This document shows, in pieces, positions 22,425-34,139 of a stretch of DNA of 64,000 nucleotides. Below the pieces are notes generated by a model that saw only the letters and a program-made list of their open reading frames with translations, was not told the origin of the DNA and searched no databases. The position numbers and the translations under genes are program-made. The stretch spans positions 113,179,116 to 113,243,115 of the forward strand of contig JAUMIR010000005.1 in assembly GCA_030847615.1 (NCBI GenBank), written 5' to 3'. The DNA is from Gambelia wislizenii (Eukaryota > Chordata > Lepidosauria > Squamata > Crotaphytidae). Position 1 is the stretch's first letter, and the number at the start of each line of letters is the position of its first letter.

Positions 22425-22510
22425 TAGCAAAATCCTATATTCTGAAATAAGTTCCATTGAATTCAATGGGGATTATTCTTAAGTGAGTCTCTATAGGAAG
22501 CTTACAGCCA
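22425..22510. repeat. Short palindromic MITE (TTCCATTGAATTCAATGG core)
   Basis: AATCCTATA...TAAGTTCCATTGAA is mirrored by TTCAATGGGGATTATTCTTA...TATAGGA. This is a very common amniote palindromic repeat. Confidence 0.7.
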
Positions 22511-22569
22511 AAGTGTCAGGTCGAGAAATTTCTTTGACCAGTCTTTAACCTACTGACCAGTCAGGGTTT

Positions 22570-22601
<32 letters not shown>

Positions 22602-22825
22602 TGGTGGAGTGATGCTGAAAGAGGAATGGGATAAATTCCCTTTCTCCACATTGTTTATACTTTTTTGGGTAGGTTTTTTTTTTTTTCAGTAGCAGCACAA
22701 AGGGAGAAGGTGATGGGGAAATGACAAAAGAGGAAAACCGAGGAAAAAACAGTGCCTTTGGTGTTTTGTTAAACATTGCTTATTTTAGGAGTGGGTGGAT
22801 GGAGTATAGGCCAGAATTCTTAGTA

Positions 22826-23329
22826 CAGCAGGACCTCTGTATCTGCTGATTCACCAACTGCTGATTCAATCATCCATGGTTGGTGATGATGGGGGAAGGG
22901 AGGGGGAGGCGGGATCTCACTTCCGCCCTCCTTTTCCCCGGGAGGGCTCTGGTAATGGCGAGGGTAATGGTAGGGGGGAAGGGAGGGGGAGAAGGGATCT
23001 CGACTTCCCTCTCCCTTCCCCAGGAGGTCTCTGGTGGTGGTGTGGGTGGGTGGGGTGGTTCCTCTCTCTTACCCATTGGCTGGCAGCAGTGGTGGGAGAG
23101 GCATGGCTCAGCCTGGGCAAAAGCCCTCCACCTCTCCCACTTCCTCCACTTCACCCCCCCCCATCAGTACCAGCAGCAGGGGAAGGAAGAGGAGGAGGAC
23201 AGCTCACCTTCATTCTCCCGTCCCCTTGAAGGGCTCCTGTGGTGGCAGGTGGTGTTCACTATTAACCATGGATTTCAGTATCCATGGGGGGAAACGAGCC
23301 AATCCCCTGTGGATATGGCAGTGCTACTG
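22826..23329. repeat. Pogo-like MITE with GC-rich interior
   Basis: CAGCAGGACCTCTGTATC at the left and ATGGCAGTGCTACTG at the right form imperfect inverted ends, each flanked by TA (22824-22825 and 23330-23331). The interior (about 22890-23230) is purine/GC-rich and holds overlapping false ORFs on both strands. Confidence 0.7.
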
Positions 23330-23331
23330 TA

Positions 23332-23970
23332 TACTTAACTAACTAACTTCTCCTGGCATGACACCCTCTCCAAACTTGACAGAAATGTCATTCAATCATG
23401 CTCTGATCATCAGCAGAATGGAGCTCGCTCTTCCCATACAGCTCATGCCCGGTAAAGTAGCTGGGGGCAGGGGTGGGAGTTAAGATAATGACAATATTGT
23501 CAAAATCATGACTAAGGCTGCTGACACACTGCAGAAATCATGCAGTTTGACACTGCTTTAAGTGCCATGGCTCAATGCTATGGAATTCTGGGATTTGAAG
23601 TTTTGTGAGATATTTAGCCTTCTCTGTCAGAAATCTCTGGCACCACAACAAACTACGGATCACAGGATTCCAAAGGATAGATCCATGATAGTTAAAGCAA
23701 TGTGAAACTGAATTATTTCTGCAGTTTGTCAGCAGCCTAAGGTAGTGATCATGAGTATGGAACAGTTATTGAGATCCATAACTGGTTCATATTTGCAGTC
23801 AGTCACTATTTTGATACTATTGCCATGATCATAACTCTCCTCACCCCCACTTGGTGTCAGCTGCATGCGGAGAAGGAGGTCCATTCTGCTGGCAATCAGA
23901 GCATGGTTCAATGATGTTTCCATCAGGGTTTGGGGGCATTGGGTCAAGAATGTTACTTAATTAGATATAC
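23332..23970. repeat. Long imperfect inverted repeat around a MITE
   Basis: The left arm (about 23332-23515) and right arm (about 23740-23970) are reverse complements with scattered mismatches. Shared words are 'catgctctgat..' with 'cagcagaatgga' and 'tcaaaat..tgact'. The 223-bp MITE at 23516-23738 sits exactly in the middle, so the whole could fold as one hairpin of about 600 bp. Confidence 0.6.
23516..23738. repeat. hAT-like palindromic MITE
   Basis: Ends GGCTGCTGACACACTGCAG and CTGCAGTTTGTCAGCAGCC are inverted. The interior 'gccatggctcaatgctatgg' and 'aattctgggatttgaag' is mirrored by 'ggattccaaaggat'. This is an abundant squamate MITE type. Confidence 0.75.
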
Positions 23971-23974
23971 TTAA

Positions 23975-26700
23975 CAAAGTAGCTGATACAGAATTCTGGC
24001 TCAATATTTCTTTCCTGCAAGAAAAATTAAAAACAAGTAAATAGAAACAATTCAGTGCTTTGCTAAAATAACTAAATGCATACATTAAGCCAACCTATAT
24101 AGGACAACTTAGAAAATTCAGCCACTACATATACTTTTAATACTTACTTCAAAAATCCCCATAGGGGTTTATTTTCTGAAACACATTGATCTTAATCAAA
24201 AACAACAGGCACTTGGTAACAGTTACTCCTCTGCCTGCCTGCCCGCCCACCCACCCAAAAAAACCACTCTTGACATACTGTTTCAACTTGTGTGGAGCTT
24301 GAGATATTTGAGGAAGGCCCTTTTTTTCTATCTTGTCACTCTCAGGTTGGGGGACTTCCTTGTTATCCATTCCAAGAGTTAAGCTGGGTGAAGTAAACAA
24401 TCAACTAATGATAGTTCTCTGGTTAGTGTACTGTGTACAAATATAAAACAGAACAAGAAAACAATACAAGAAAACAGTGACTAGAGACACAGGAATATAA
24501 AGTTAAGATGAAACAAGCACCATAGAATAAAATATTACAGTAAATTAGAAGCAAGTTAAAATCAGCAGCGGGATAAGGGAGTAAAGACACAGAAACATTA
24601 AAATTGTTATTTGTAAGTCTGGTATTCGAAAGACCATAATATAGGCAATAAGTGAACCTGTCTGGGGATGGCATTTCATAAGTAGGGTACATTGTGGAGG
24701 AGGGTGCTGATGATGATCTCAGACTGTGGGAAGGTATGCACACACAACAGTCCTGTGGTGAATGAAGAGTTAAGGTTTGTAGACAGGCCATGACCCTCCC
24801 ACAGGGAGCATGGGAAAAAGAACTCCTCTTTTTACTTGTTACTTTTAAGGGGGCTGGTTGCAGTTAAAGGCAGTAACTCTGTATTTTGTTTCATACTAAA
24901 ATAAACAATTGAAATTCCTTTTTAAGAGGCTATGTTTATTCATAGGAGAAGCCAGAGAGTATTTGTCAATCTCAGTTTACAACAGACTCAGCTAGCTATT
25001 GCTATTGTCCACGAGAGACTGCCACATAGCTTTAATGGGAAGGTAGGAGAATATAGTACTTCCCACTTTAGAATGTAAAGAGCTGCTCTCTTTAAAAAAA
25101 TGCATCTTCCACACCAGTCTTATTTAATAATGCTGCTATGGATTATCTCCATTTTAAAAAGAGCTTTTCTATTCTCCTCCTCCTCTCTGTTCTGAGCATC
25201 TTTCCATTGTCTGAACGCAAACATCTCTAAGATTGGTGCAGTCTGAAACTAGTCATGAATTCATGGACTCTTTTCAGAATATTGCTTTATTTCCCATCCA
25301 AACATGCCATTATTTGAAAAAATCTGCTCCAGCATATGAAGTACTGAAAACTTTGATAGAGACATGAGGACATCATAGAATGATTGTTTAAAATAAACCA
25401 GCAGTGATTTTTTTTTCATCTTAGGTAAAATAATAGTGTTTTAATGAGGATTCAGGAAACAAGAATTCAATGAAAAACAAATTGATTGATTGAATGAATT
25501 TATACCTGCCTTTCTCCCATGGTGGCATCCAAATAGAATTCAAGATAGATGCCCCCCAAATGTAACAAGAGAAATTCTTCATGTAGGGACAGACTGGTTC
25601 ATTTTATAGATCAACTTCAAGTATAGATAGGGGCTGAATGGGATAAAAAAAAAATATCCTGCCTCCAGCACCAGGCCTGTGTTGGACTGGAACAGAACAT
25701 ATACTGATCAATGACATCAGTCTGGACAATGATGATCAGTTATTTTCTGCCAAGGACTTTCAGAGATTAACCCTTCCATGTTTGGGTTTGCTTTCCTTCC
25801 TTAGCCAACCAATTTAGTGCTACCGGTAAATTAGGGTTGCACTTCTTTTCTCTGAGGTGCTTATCTTCCTTAACTTCTATATGTAAGACAAGTACAACAT
25901 GGTTCTTTTCATTCTGGAAAACAGCTATAATGATTATATTTGGTCAGGGCAAGTGGAGAATTGTGTTTCAGTTCAGTTTTGAAGAACTTAGAAAAATCTT
26001 CAATTTCCCCCCCTCTTTGGAATGGAGCTTAGAGTTTAAAAATATGAATGTAGGCGAAAGTGACATGTCCAGGTCACTCTCATTACTACCTAGAGCTCCC
26101 ATCCATGAATTTAATTTATTAGCTTTGTGTGTTCTTGTGTTTTTTTTTAATTAATAGGATCAGAATCCCATGTGGCCTTTGTGTACCTGCCCAATCCCTA
26201 CTTAATGGAAAACAGCCACTATGATTGATGGGGGTAAATCTGTTCCCCTGTTGCTCAGAAAGCAGCTGGCTGCCATTTTCACTCCATCTCAAGAGTAATC
26301 ACCAGTGTGAGAGTCAGAAGAAAGACTGCTGTTGCAGTTCCACCTTGCGCTAGAGCTTCTTCATGAGGGGTGGGTGGGGACAACAGCTAACTCCTTTCCA
26401 AGTGACATGGGAACAAACCTCTATGGATTGTAATGACTGCTTCCTGGTAAGTGCTGATTGAGGAAATTCCACAGTCCCTAAACTGAAATACATAGGGATT
26501 GTGAACATAAAACAGTCATGAGTGCATAACTCCAGGTTACAAATTTGTTACAGTCACCCTGGCTTCTGGGCATCATTTTTTTAAAAAATGCATTTCAGGG
26601 TATCTACCCACACAAGGCAGCTCATAACATGGCCCATTACATTGTATACTAAATTGTATACTTGGAATAACTTTATCCAACTCAGATTGTACAAAAACAT
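23975..26700. other. Anonymous sequence
   Basis: No host gene was supported. The 122-codon minus frame at 24423-24791 has hydrophobic stretches but no recognisable family, and its composition fits chance. A short segment near 25490-25540 resembles an antisense LINE/SINE tail. Confidence 0.4.
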
Positions 26701-26730
26701 TTTTGTAGCTTGCTGGAAGGAAGGAAGGAA

Positions 26731-26778
26731 GGACTAGGACTAGGACTAGGACTAGGGCTAGGACTAGGACTAGGACTA
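26731..26778 (+). repeat. (TAGGAC)n hexamer array
   Basis: About eight units of TAGGAC with one TAGGGC variant, preceded by (GGAA)n. The unit differs from the vertebrate telomere hexamer TAGGGT by two bases. It makes a false Leu-Gly repeat frame. Confidence 0.85.
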
Positions 26779-27129
26779 TGTTCTAGCAGTTACTGCAGTG
26801 ATTCAGGACTACTGAAGGGTGGGGGAAGCTCTCTGCTTACTACTTGCAAACAACTGTGGCCAGCAGAACAGAGAAGAAGGCCTCAGATACTGATCACAAA
26901 TCTTGGGACATTCATAGGCAGTCCTTCAGATAGTGTGACACCAATGGATATAGGATTTAAAGGAATGCCAGAAACTTAAATCTGGACCAAAATAAGTAGG
27001 ATGCCACTGTAGGCTCAGAATATTTTCCGAAGACCCAGCCTCTACAAGCATTTTCATTGCTCTGTTCTGCACCAATTGATGCTTTAAGATCACCTTCAAC
27101 CTCACACAAGCTTATTACAGTAATTTAAC

Positions 27130-27480
27130 CTACACAGCATAAGAGGGGCACTCCAAAAAAGTGATACAAAGACTCCCTGAAACAACATCTCAGGCTTGGC
27201 CAAATTGATCACCAACAGTGGTCCGCCCTGGCCTCACATCAGGAGGCATGGAGATGCACTATCCACAATGCTGCAGCCTTATTTGAGAACTCACGCTGAA
27301 CAAGTCTTGAAGAGAAACGACAACGCAGAAAGAATCACAACCCAAAAACATCACCCAAGGAGACCTTCTGCTGTGCTTTCTGCAACCGGACTTGTTTATC
27401 TTGGATTGGCTTTTTTAGTCATCAGCGCGCTTGCAGAAAGCACGGGATGAGTCCTTCCTGAATCTTCATTTGCGAAGAAA
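27130..27480 (+). pseudogene. LINE C-terminal remnant with a C2H2-like finger
   Basis: One frame reads KKxYKDSLKQHLRLGQI, QQWSALASHQEAWR and, after a poorly conserved linker, CAFCNRTCLSWIGFFSHQR. Together these form the end of a class of non-LTR RT proteins: a helical 'RYKDxLK...W..LAxDRxxWR' region followed by a C-x2-C-x12-H-type finger with 'xIGLxSH'. There is one stop in the linker and the upstream RT is missing. The clade was not assigned. Confidence 0.6.
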
Positions 27481-29522
27481 AGCCAGACAAGACAACCTAC
27501 ACATAACCAGTGCAAGTAACAATGAGGCAAAATTGGCCTCTCTAATTAAGTGGTAGCTGGTGGCCCAGCCAAAGCAGGTAAAACACAGTACAGGTCAATG
27601 ACAAAAACCCTACAGAGTCCATATACAGAAGCAACCCCAAACAATGTAACTGAAGAATGCAATCCCATCCATAACCAGTTTGTATACCACTATCCAGTTC
27701 AGCAGATTTCCCAGTTCATAACACTTCTGTCTAGCCTAGATAAAGTTTCAGCAGCTAAGTATTCAACTAGTAAGTTTTAGCTACTTACTATATTCCAAAT
27801 ATTCTCTGAAGACAAACTTTCACCAAATATTTCATGTTTGTGCTTTACATTCTATGACATTTGATTTCAGCATAATGCTTGTGGGCATATTTGATACTTG
27901 GCAAGCAGTTGTATTTCATATTAGGGTTATTTCATGGTTGGCAGCCATTGGTTAAATATTTGGTAATTGAAAAACAGTGGTATTTCTTGGATACTGTGCA
28001 ATTATCTAGTATGTAACAATTTGTGAGATGCCATATTTGAGGACTTTCAAAAACACCAGTGTTACTTGACTTAAAACATTCACAGTATATAGAATCTGAA
28101 GGGGAAATTGAATATTTTGGCAACTCTTTCAAAAGTCATTTAAGCTTTAGAACTGTCAGCACCGACCATCTTTTCAGCAGCAAATTCATTGAACACAGCT
28201 ATCTGGGAGGTTCTCTGGCCTGGAGCTATCTATGCATGGGAGAAAAAAGAACTATGCAACTTATTTAGCTTGCAGAGCATTTTCAAATAGCTAGCGTTGT
28301 GATTGATAAAGTAGCAGGATGCTATAATTTTTATTTACAGTGCAATATATGACATGTTGATTAAACGTGGATTTTGGAACTGTAATATGTAATAGGGAAA
28401 TACTGTCGATTGGAACAAAGGTAGACAAATAAAACACCAAACAAGAAAGTTAATAGTGATATATTAGTGGAATTTACTATCACTGTTACATCCCTAACTG
28501 ACTTGTATTCACGGTTCCCATGTATTCACAATTGTGACACTATTAGCGCAATTATAAAAGCCCTCCAATTCTTCTTTACTGGGCTGCAGCCACTGTGAGT
28601 AATGTAAGCCTCTTCCCCTACCTATCCGGGCACACTTTTACATGTACACATCCCACCTGAGATCTCTAGTGCAAGGAGGAATGTTGACAGGGATTCTGCT
28701 TCTGATTGTTGTACTGGAGATTGCTGGAAAGACAGGATGGAAACATCAGTATGCTGTGCTCCGACTGACAGAAGAAGAGACTTCAATTGCTCATAATAGC
28801 AGCTGCAGCCTTGTATGGCAGGATTGGGAGAAGGGACTGAACCCGGAGACCCTACTTAGGTAAGTATACAACTAAGTAGCTGATCTAAGATCTCATCCAG
28901 TGAAATGATGCTAGCTAAATAAAACACAAGATTTAATACTGTTAAGCACATTCCAGTTAATATGTTTCTTAAACATCCATGTCAACTTGTACTTTATGTT
29001 TTTGACAGAGTCACAGATGGCTGTGGGTAAGACATTCTCTATTATGGATATTTTCAGCCAGCACACACTAAGGACACAAGGAAACATCTGAGAAGACTGA
29101 GATCTACTCTCTGAACCACAACTTGGATTTAAAAATGTGCTACACTTTTTAAAAGATGTAAGGTGAATTATCCCTACTTCCCAAAAGGAGAGAATGATGG
29201 TGGTTTAGGGGCATAGTGTTGCAGTGCTTCAATTCTGCTTGGCAGGTGCATTTCAGAAGGTGGGTGAACTCTGCTTTGCCTTGTGCCCTATGGCTTGTGG
29301 TGTGCCACAAAAATTCATTTTGTCCTCCATCCTATTTATCATCTACATGAAACTATTTGGGTAAGTCATATGGAGGCTTGGTTGCAATTATCTACGACTG
29401 TTTTCCACCAACGAATATTAGGAAGTACATGGAACTCCTTCATAGGTTCTTTGAGATAGCTTCAGGATGGATACGGTGGAGCAAGATAGAACATAGTCCA
29501 GAAAAAAATGGAAGTACTACAA
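27481..29522. other. Anonymous sequence
   Basis: No gene was recognised. Short frames (for example 28642-28863) have no domain or splice support. Confidence 0.4.
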
Positions 29523-29654
29523 AGGGGTGCTGAAAAGTTCTTGGCCTGACCAAGAAGGGTATGGCCTATAGCCATGAAACTTACATGATATTTCAAATAT
29601 TCACCACAAAGTTTGACACACTTAGCACATAGTTTCTCAAGTTTCTTTAACCCT
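29523..29654 (-). pseudogene. Mariner transposon, 3' end with transposase C-terminus
   Basis: Begins with a mariner-type terminal GGGGTGCTGAAAAGTTC. The minus strand next encodes a C-terminal stretch like LEKLCAKCVKLCGEYLKYH, matching the mariner ending 'xxKCVxxxGDYVEK'. The element is cut at 29654 by a CR1 insertion and resumes at 32400. Confidence 0.7.
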
Positions 29655-32399
29655 TGCCAATAATACTAATACTACTAATAATAATATTCTAATGTCTAGT
29701 CACTGAAATACTGCTCTGCTGCTGCTGAAATTTAGTAATAGAGGGGTATAACCTATTTCAGAGAAACAGACCAAACAGAAAGGGAGGTAGAGTAGCATTA
29801 TAAATTAAGGATGACTAAAATCCTGAGAGCCAGGTTAAGAGCATCTGGGTAAAAATCAAGGGGGAGAGAAACAGCAGGGATGTCATTGTGTGTGTCTATT
29901 ACAGACCTCCAAGTGAAACTGAGGGCTTAGACGATGCCTTCCTGGAACAGATGACCACACATTCAGAAAGGAGAGCTGTAGTATTAATGAGGAAATTCAA
30001 CTATCCTGATATTTGTTGGAAGTCCAACTCTACCAACAAATTAAAGTCCAATAAATTCCTTATTTTCCTTGCAGACAATTTCATTGTCCAGAAGGTGGAA
30101 GAGGAAAGTAGGGGACCAGCAATTTTTGATCTGATCCTAACCAACAGAGATGATCTGGTTAATAAGGTGGAAGTGGCAGGATCCTTAGGGGGAGAGTGAC
30201 CATGTTCTCCTGGAGTTTGTTATACAGAGGAAAGGGGTAGCCAAGCATGCATTCCAGACTTTAAGAAAGCTTATTTCAGAAAACTTAGGGAATTACTGGG
30301 GGTGATCCCATGGTCAGGAATACTAAAAGAGAAAGGATTTCATGATGGGTGAGAGTTTCTTAGAAGTGAGATATTGAAGGCACAACTTCAAACAGTTCCA
30401 ATGAGGAGGGAAAAAATGGGAGGTATATAAAGAAACCAGTATGGATGTCTAAAGAACTTTCAACTGAGCTAAGACTTAAAATGGACATGTACAAGAAATG
30501 GAAAAGGTCAGGGGGGATCACCAATAATTCAAACAAATAGCCAGCACATGTAGGGGGGAAGTCACAAAAGCTAAAGCACAGATGGAGCTCAGTCTTGCTA
30601 GAGAGGTTAAAAACAATAAAAAGGGTTTTTTTTTAATATGTCCATAGAAAAAGAAACAACAAGGAAGTGGTAGGACCGCAGCATGGAGAAGATGGCAAAA
30701 TGTTAACAGGGGACAGAGAAAAAGCAGAGCTACTCAACACCTTCTTTGCCCCTGTCTTCTCCCAAAAAGAGAACAGAACTCAACCTGGAGAAAATGAAGC
30801 AGATGACACAGTAGGAGAAATGCAGTACAGAATAGGTAAAGAGGTAATTCAGGAATACCTTGCCAGTATAAATGAGTTCAAGTCTCCAGGGCCAGGTGAA
30901 CTTCATCCAAGGGTATTAAAAGAACTGGCAGAAGTAATCTCAGAACTACTGTCAATAATCTTTGAGAAATCCTGGAGAAAAGGAGAGGTCCCAGCAGACC
31001 AGAGGAGGGCAAATATTGTGCCCAGTTTAAAGAAGGGGGGGGAAAAAAAGACCGAAATAATTACGGCCCAGTAAGCCTGACATCAATACTGGGAAAAGTT
31101 CTAGAGCAGATCATTAACACACAGGCTGTAAGCACTTAGAAAGGAATGCTGTTATTACTGAAAGTCAACATGGGTTTCTCAAAATCCAGTCATGCCAGAT
31201 GAATCTTATCTCTTTTTTTGATTGAGTTGCAAACTTGGTAGATGAAGGGAATGATGTGGATGTAGCATATCTTGATTTCAGTAAGACCTTTGACAGGGTC
31301 CGCCATGATATCCATGCAAAAAACTTAGTAATGTGGGCTAAACATTGCAACTATTAGGTGGATTTGTAATTGATTGACCGACCAAACCCAAAGGGTAGTC
31401 ACCAATGGCTCCTCTTCATCCTAGAGAGAAGTGACTAGTGGAGTGCCACAGGATTCTGTCCTGGGCCCAGTGCTATTCAACAGCTTTATCAATTACTTGG
31501 ATGAGGGAATTTCAAGCTTATCAAGTTTTCAGATGACACTAAATTAGAAGGGATAGCTAATACCCCACAGGATAGGATCAGAATTTAAAATGACCTCAAC
31601 AAATTAGAAAGATGGGCCCAAACTATCAAAAAGAATTTCAACAAGGAGAAATATAGAATACTACACTTGGTCAGTAAAAATGAAATGGACAGATATAGTA
31701 TGGGTGACAGCTGGCTTGACAGCAGTACATGCAAAAGTGATCCAGGAGTCTTAGTGGGCCACAAGCTGAACATGAGTCAGCAGTGTGATGCAGCAGCTAA
31801 AAAAGCCAATGTAATTCTAGGCTGCATCAATAGGAGTATAGTGTCTAGATCAAGGGAAGTAATAGTGCCACTTTATTCTGCTTTGGTCAGATTTCACCTT
31901 GAATACTGTGTCCGGTTCTGGGCACCACCATTCAGAAAGGCTATTAAGAAGCTGGAACGTGTCCAGAGGAGGGCGACCAGGATGGTGGGAGGTCTGGAAG
32001 CCATGCCCTATGAGGAACGGTTTAGGGTGCTGGGTATATTTAGCCTGGGGAAGAGAAGGTTAAGAGTTGACATGATAGCAATGTTTAAATATTGGAAGGG
32101 ATGCCATACTTAAGATGGAGCAAGCTTGTTTTCTGCTAACCCAGAGACTAGGACACAGAGCAATGGGCTCAAAATACAGGAAAAAGATTCTACCTAAATG
32201 TTAAGAGGAACTTCCTGACAGTAAGAGCTGTTCAACAGTTGAATGTACTGCCTCAGAGTGTGAGGCATCTCCTTCCTTGGGCGTTTTTAAACAGAGGCTG
32301 GATGACCATCTGTCAGGTGTGCTTTGATTGGGTATTCCTATATGGCAGGGGTTGGACTAGATGGCCCTTGTGGTTTCTTCCAACTCTATGATTCTATGA
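29655..32399 (+). pseudogene. CR1 LINE, 5'-truncated, inserted in a mariner
   Basis: CR1-clade ORF2 in several broken frames. The endonuclease part (29888-30199) has VYYRPPS, FNYPDICW and LILTNRDDLVNKV. The expected GDFN is RKFN, so a catalytic Asp is lost. The RT part follows: LNTFFAPVF (30667 onward), LHPRVLKELAEVIS, YLDFSKTFD (near 31270) and FSDD at 31526-31537 in place of FADD. The C-terminal block at 31667-32113 has SALVRFHLEYCVRFWAPPF and RVQRRATRMVGGLE. The 3' end is CTATGATTCTATGAT. The flanks carry TTAACCCT (29647-29654) and TTAACTCT (32400-32407), an 8-bp target duplication with one mismatch. Confidence 0.9.
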
Positions 32400-33290
32400 T
32401 TAACTCTGAATAATTCAAAAATTTCCTTCCTTTCAAACTCTTCTGAAGATTTCAAAACAGGAAATAGTCAGCTGGAGCAAGATCTGGTGAGTAGGGTTTA
32501 TGCACTCAAACTCCAAATTCTTCAAAACATCCATTGTCTTGCCAGCCCTGTGAACAGGTGCATTCTCTTGAAAAAATAAAACACCTTTTCACAGCTTCCC
32601 TCACTGTTTTTTCTTTCAATGCCCCCTTTAATCACCACAGGAAGTTACAGGAGCATTCTGTATAAACTGTTTGGCCCTTCTAAAGACCTGTTACTGATGA
32701 CCTTAGATCAGAATCCATGCAAACCACCCCAAAGTTGTGACAAAGAGTAAATACATACAAAAAATCAACGAAATACCTTCCTTATCACTAAAAAAACTAT
32801 GGCCATGACCTTTCCCCTGTCATTTGAATCTTGAATTTCTTTGGCCATAGAGAATCCAAGTACAGCTACAGCAAGGACTGTTGTTTTGTCTCCGGATCAT
32901 AGTGATGTAAGCATTTCTCATCAACAGTGGTGAATTATTCCCAAAAAATATCACTAGATTGCTCAAAATGCTGCAAAATCAACTTGGAGGTATCCACTTT
33001 ATTTCATTTCTGGTCAGCATTCAAACAGTTTGGCACCCACTTGGCTCACCGCTTCTGAATAGCTCATGAATTATAATCCCAATGCATCCCCAGGATATCT
33101 CTGTCTCAGCAATTTTTCTAGCTGAGATTTGCCAATCTACCAAAGTCAGGTCCTGAACATGCTGAACAATTTCAGGAGTTGACACCATAGAAGGCCTTCC
33201 AGACCTTGCTGCATCTTCAGTCTCAAAATCTCCATGCTGAAAGTTAACACACTTTCCATTTCAGTGGAAAGGTTTCTTTCCCCCTTATAT
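32400..33290 (-). pseudogene. Mariner transposase relic, main part
   Basis: The minus strand reads, from 33240 downward, EDAARSGRPSMVSTPEIVQ (GRPS linker and helix-turn-helix), ARKIAETEISWG, then VDEKCLHHYDPETK (canonical TGDExWxHHYDPETK, with the first DDD Asp region preserved). Further on come FSRECTC (broken), FQENAPVHRAGK (canonical QDNAP-H) and a PYSPDLAP-like stretch out of frame. Many stops and shifts are present. A segment of about 75 bp at 32687-32762 is foreign to mariner. The 5' TIR was not found. Confidence 0.8.
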
Positions 33291-33299
33291 ATACTGTGC

Positions 33300-34135
33300 C
33301 CTTGGTGGTTATTAGAGTTTAAGATTAGGCTTGGTTTGCTGATTCAAACTTTAATTTGGTTTAAATTGATTTAGTATTTTTGAATTTATTGTACTGATGC
33401 AATATGTGACATTTTGGATATGGAAAATTTTCAGTTGTAAGTTGACTTTGAAATCTTGCGAGGAAATGCCTTAAATTTCAATATTAGCTTTTAATTTCTT
33501 TAAAATAAAGTCTAACAATTTTTGAAGTAAGTATTACAATTTAATGGGCTGGCCTGAAGTAAGAATTCAGAATATAAGCAAAGCTGTATCAAACCTGAAG
33601 GCCTTGTTATCTCATTTACTTACAAAAAGGGTTCACCAATTACCCAGATGCTGTAATGAACAATATAATCACTCTTCTTCTGGAAAAAGTGCTAGCATCT
33701 CAACAAATCTCTACATTTTCTCTCCACTACACCACTGCAACATACTTTGTTCTTTAAAATGTTGTTGTGTTGTTTTGTGTGTTTTTTTGTTGCCTTTTTT
33801 TAACACACTGTGTGCATGAGCCAGAATTACCTCTGTATTTAATTACATGTTAGAATTTTGAATGGGTGCAATAGTTTCCAGAGGAGTCAAACCATGTAGA
33901 TGCCTTCCTAGTATGTAATCTTCAGACACTGAAAAGCAACTACCCCCCCCACTAAAACTAAACTAAAGAAGAAACAACAACAACATCTCCCTCTCTTAAC
34001 AACCAGGGACTCTAACTAAAAGTTTGTTCCAAAAATCATAAACAGAAACCTTCATGCAGTATTGGTTCTTATTTTCTGTGTAATTTATAGAATATAAGTT
34101 ATTGGCTGTGTCTGCTACAGTCTTTTACTTTTGAT
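33300..34135. other. Anonymous AT-rich sequence
   Basis: No gene or repeat family was recognised. Confidence 0.4.
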
Positions 34136-34139
34136 TAGG

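Noticed and set aside
22876..23342. Overlapping ORFs of 94-152 codons on both strands
   Set aside because: Inside a GC-rich MITE interior, with low-complexity Pro/Gly/Ser/Leu composition.
24423..24791. 122-codon minus-strand ORF with hydrophobic stretches
   Set aside because: No family resemblance, no splice or promoter context, AT-rich surroundings. Chance is likely.
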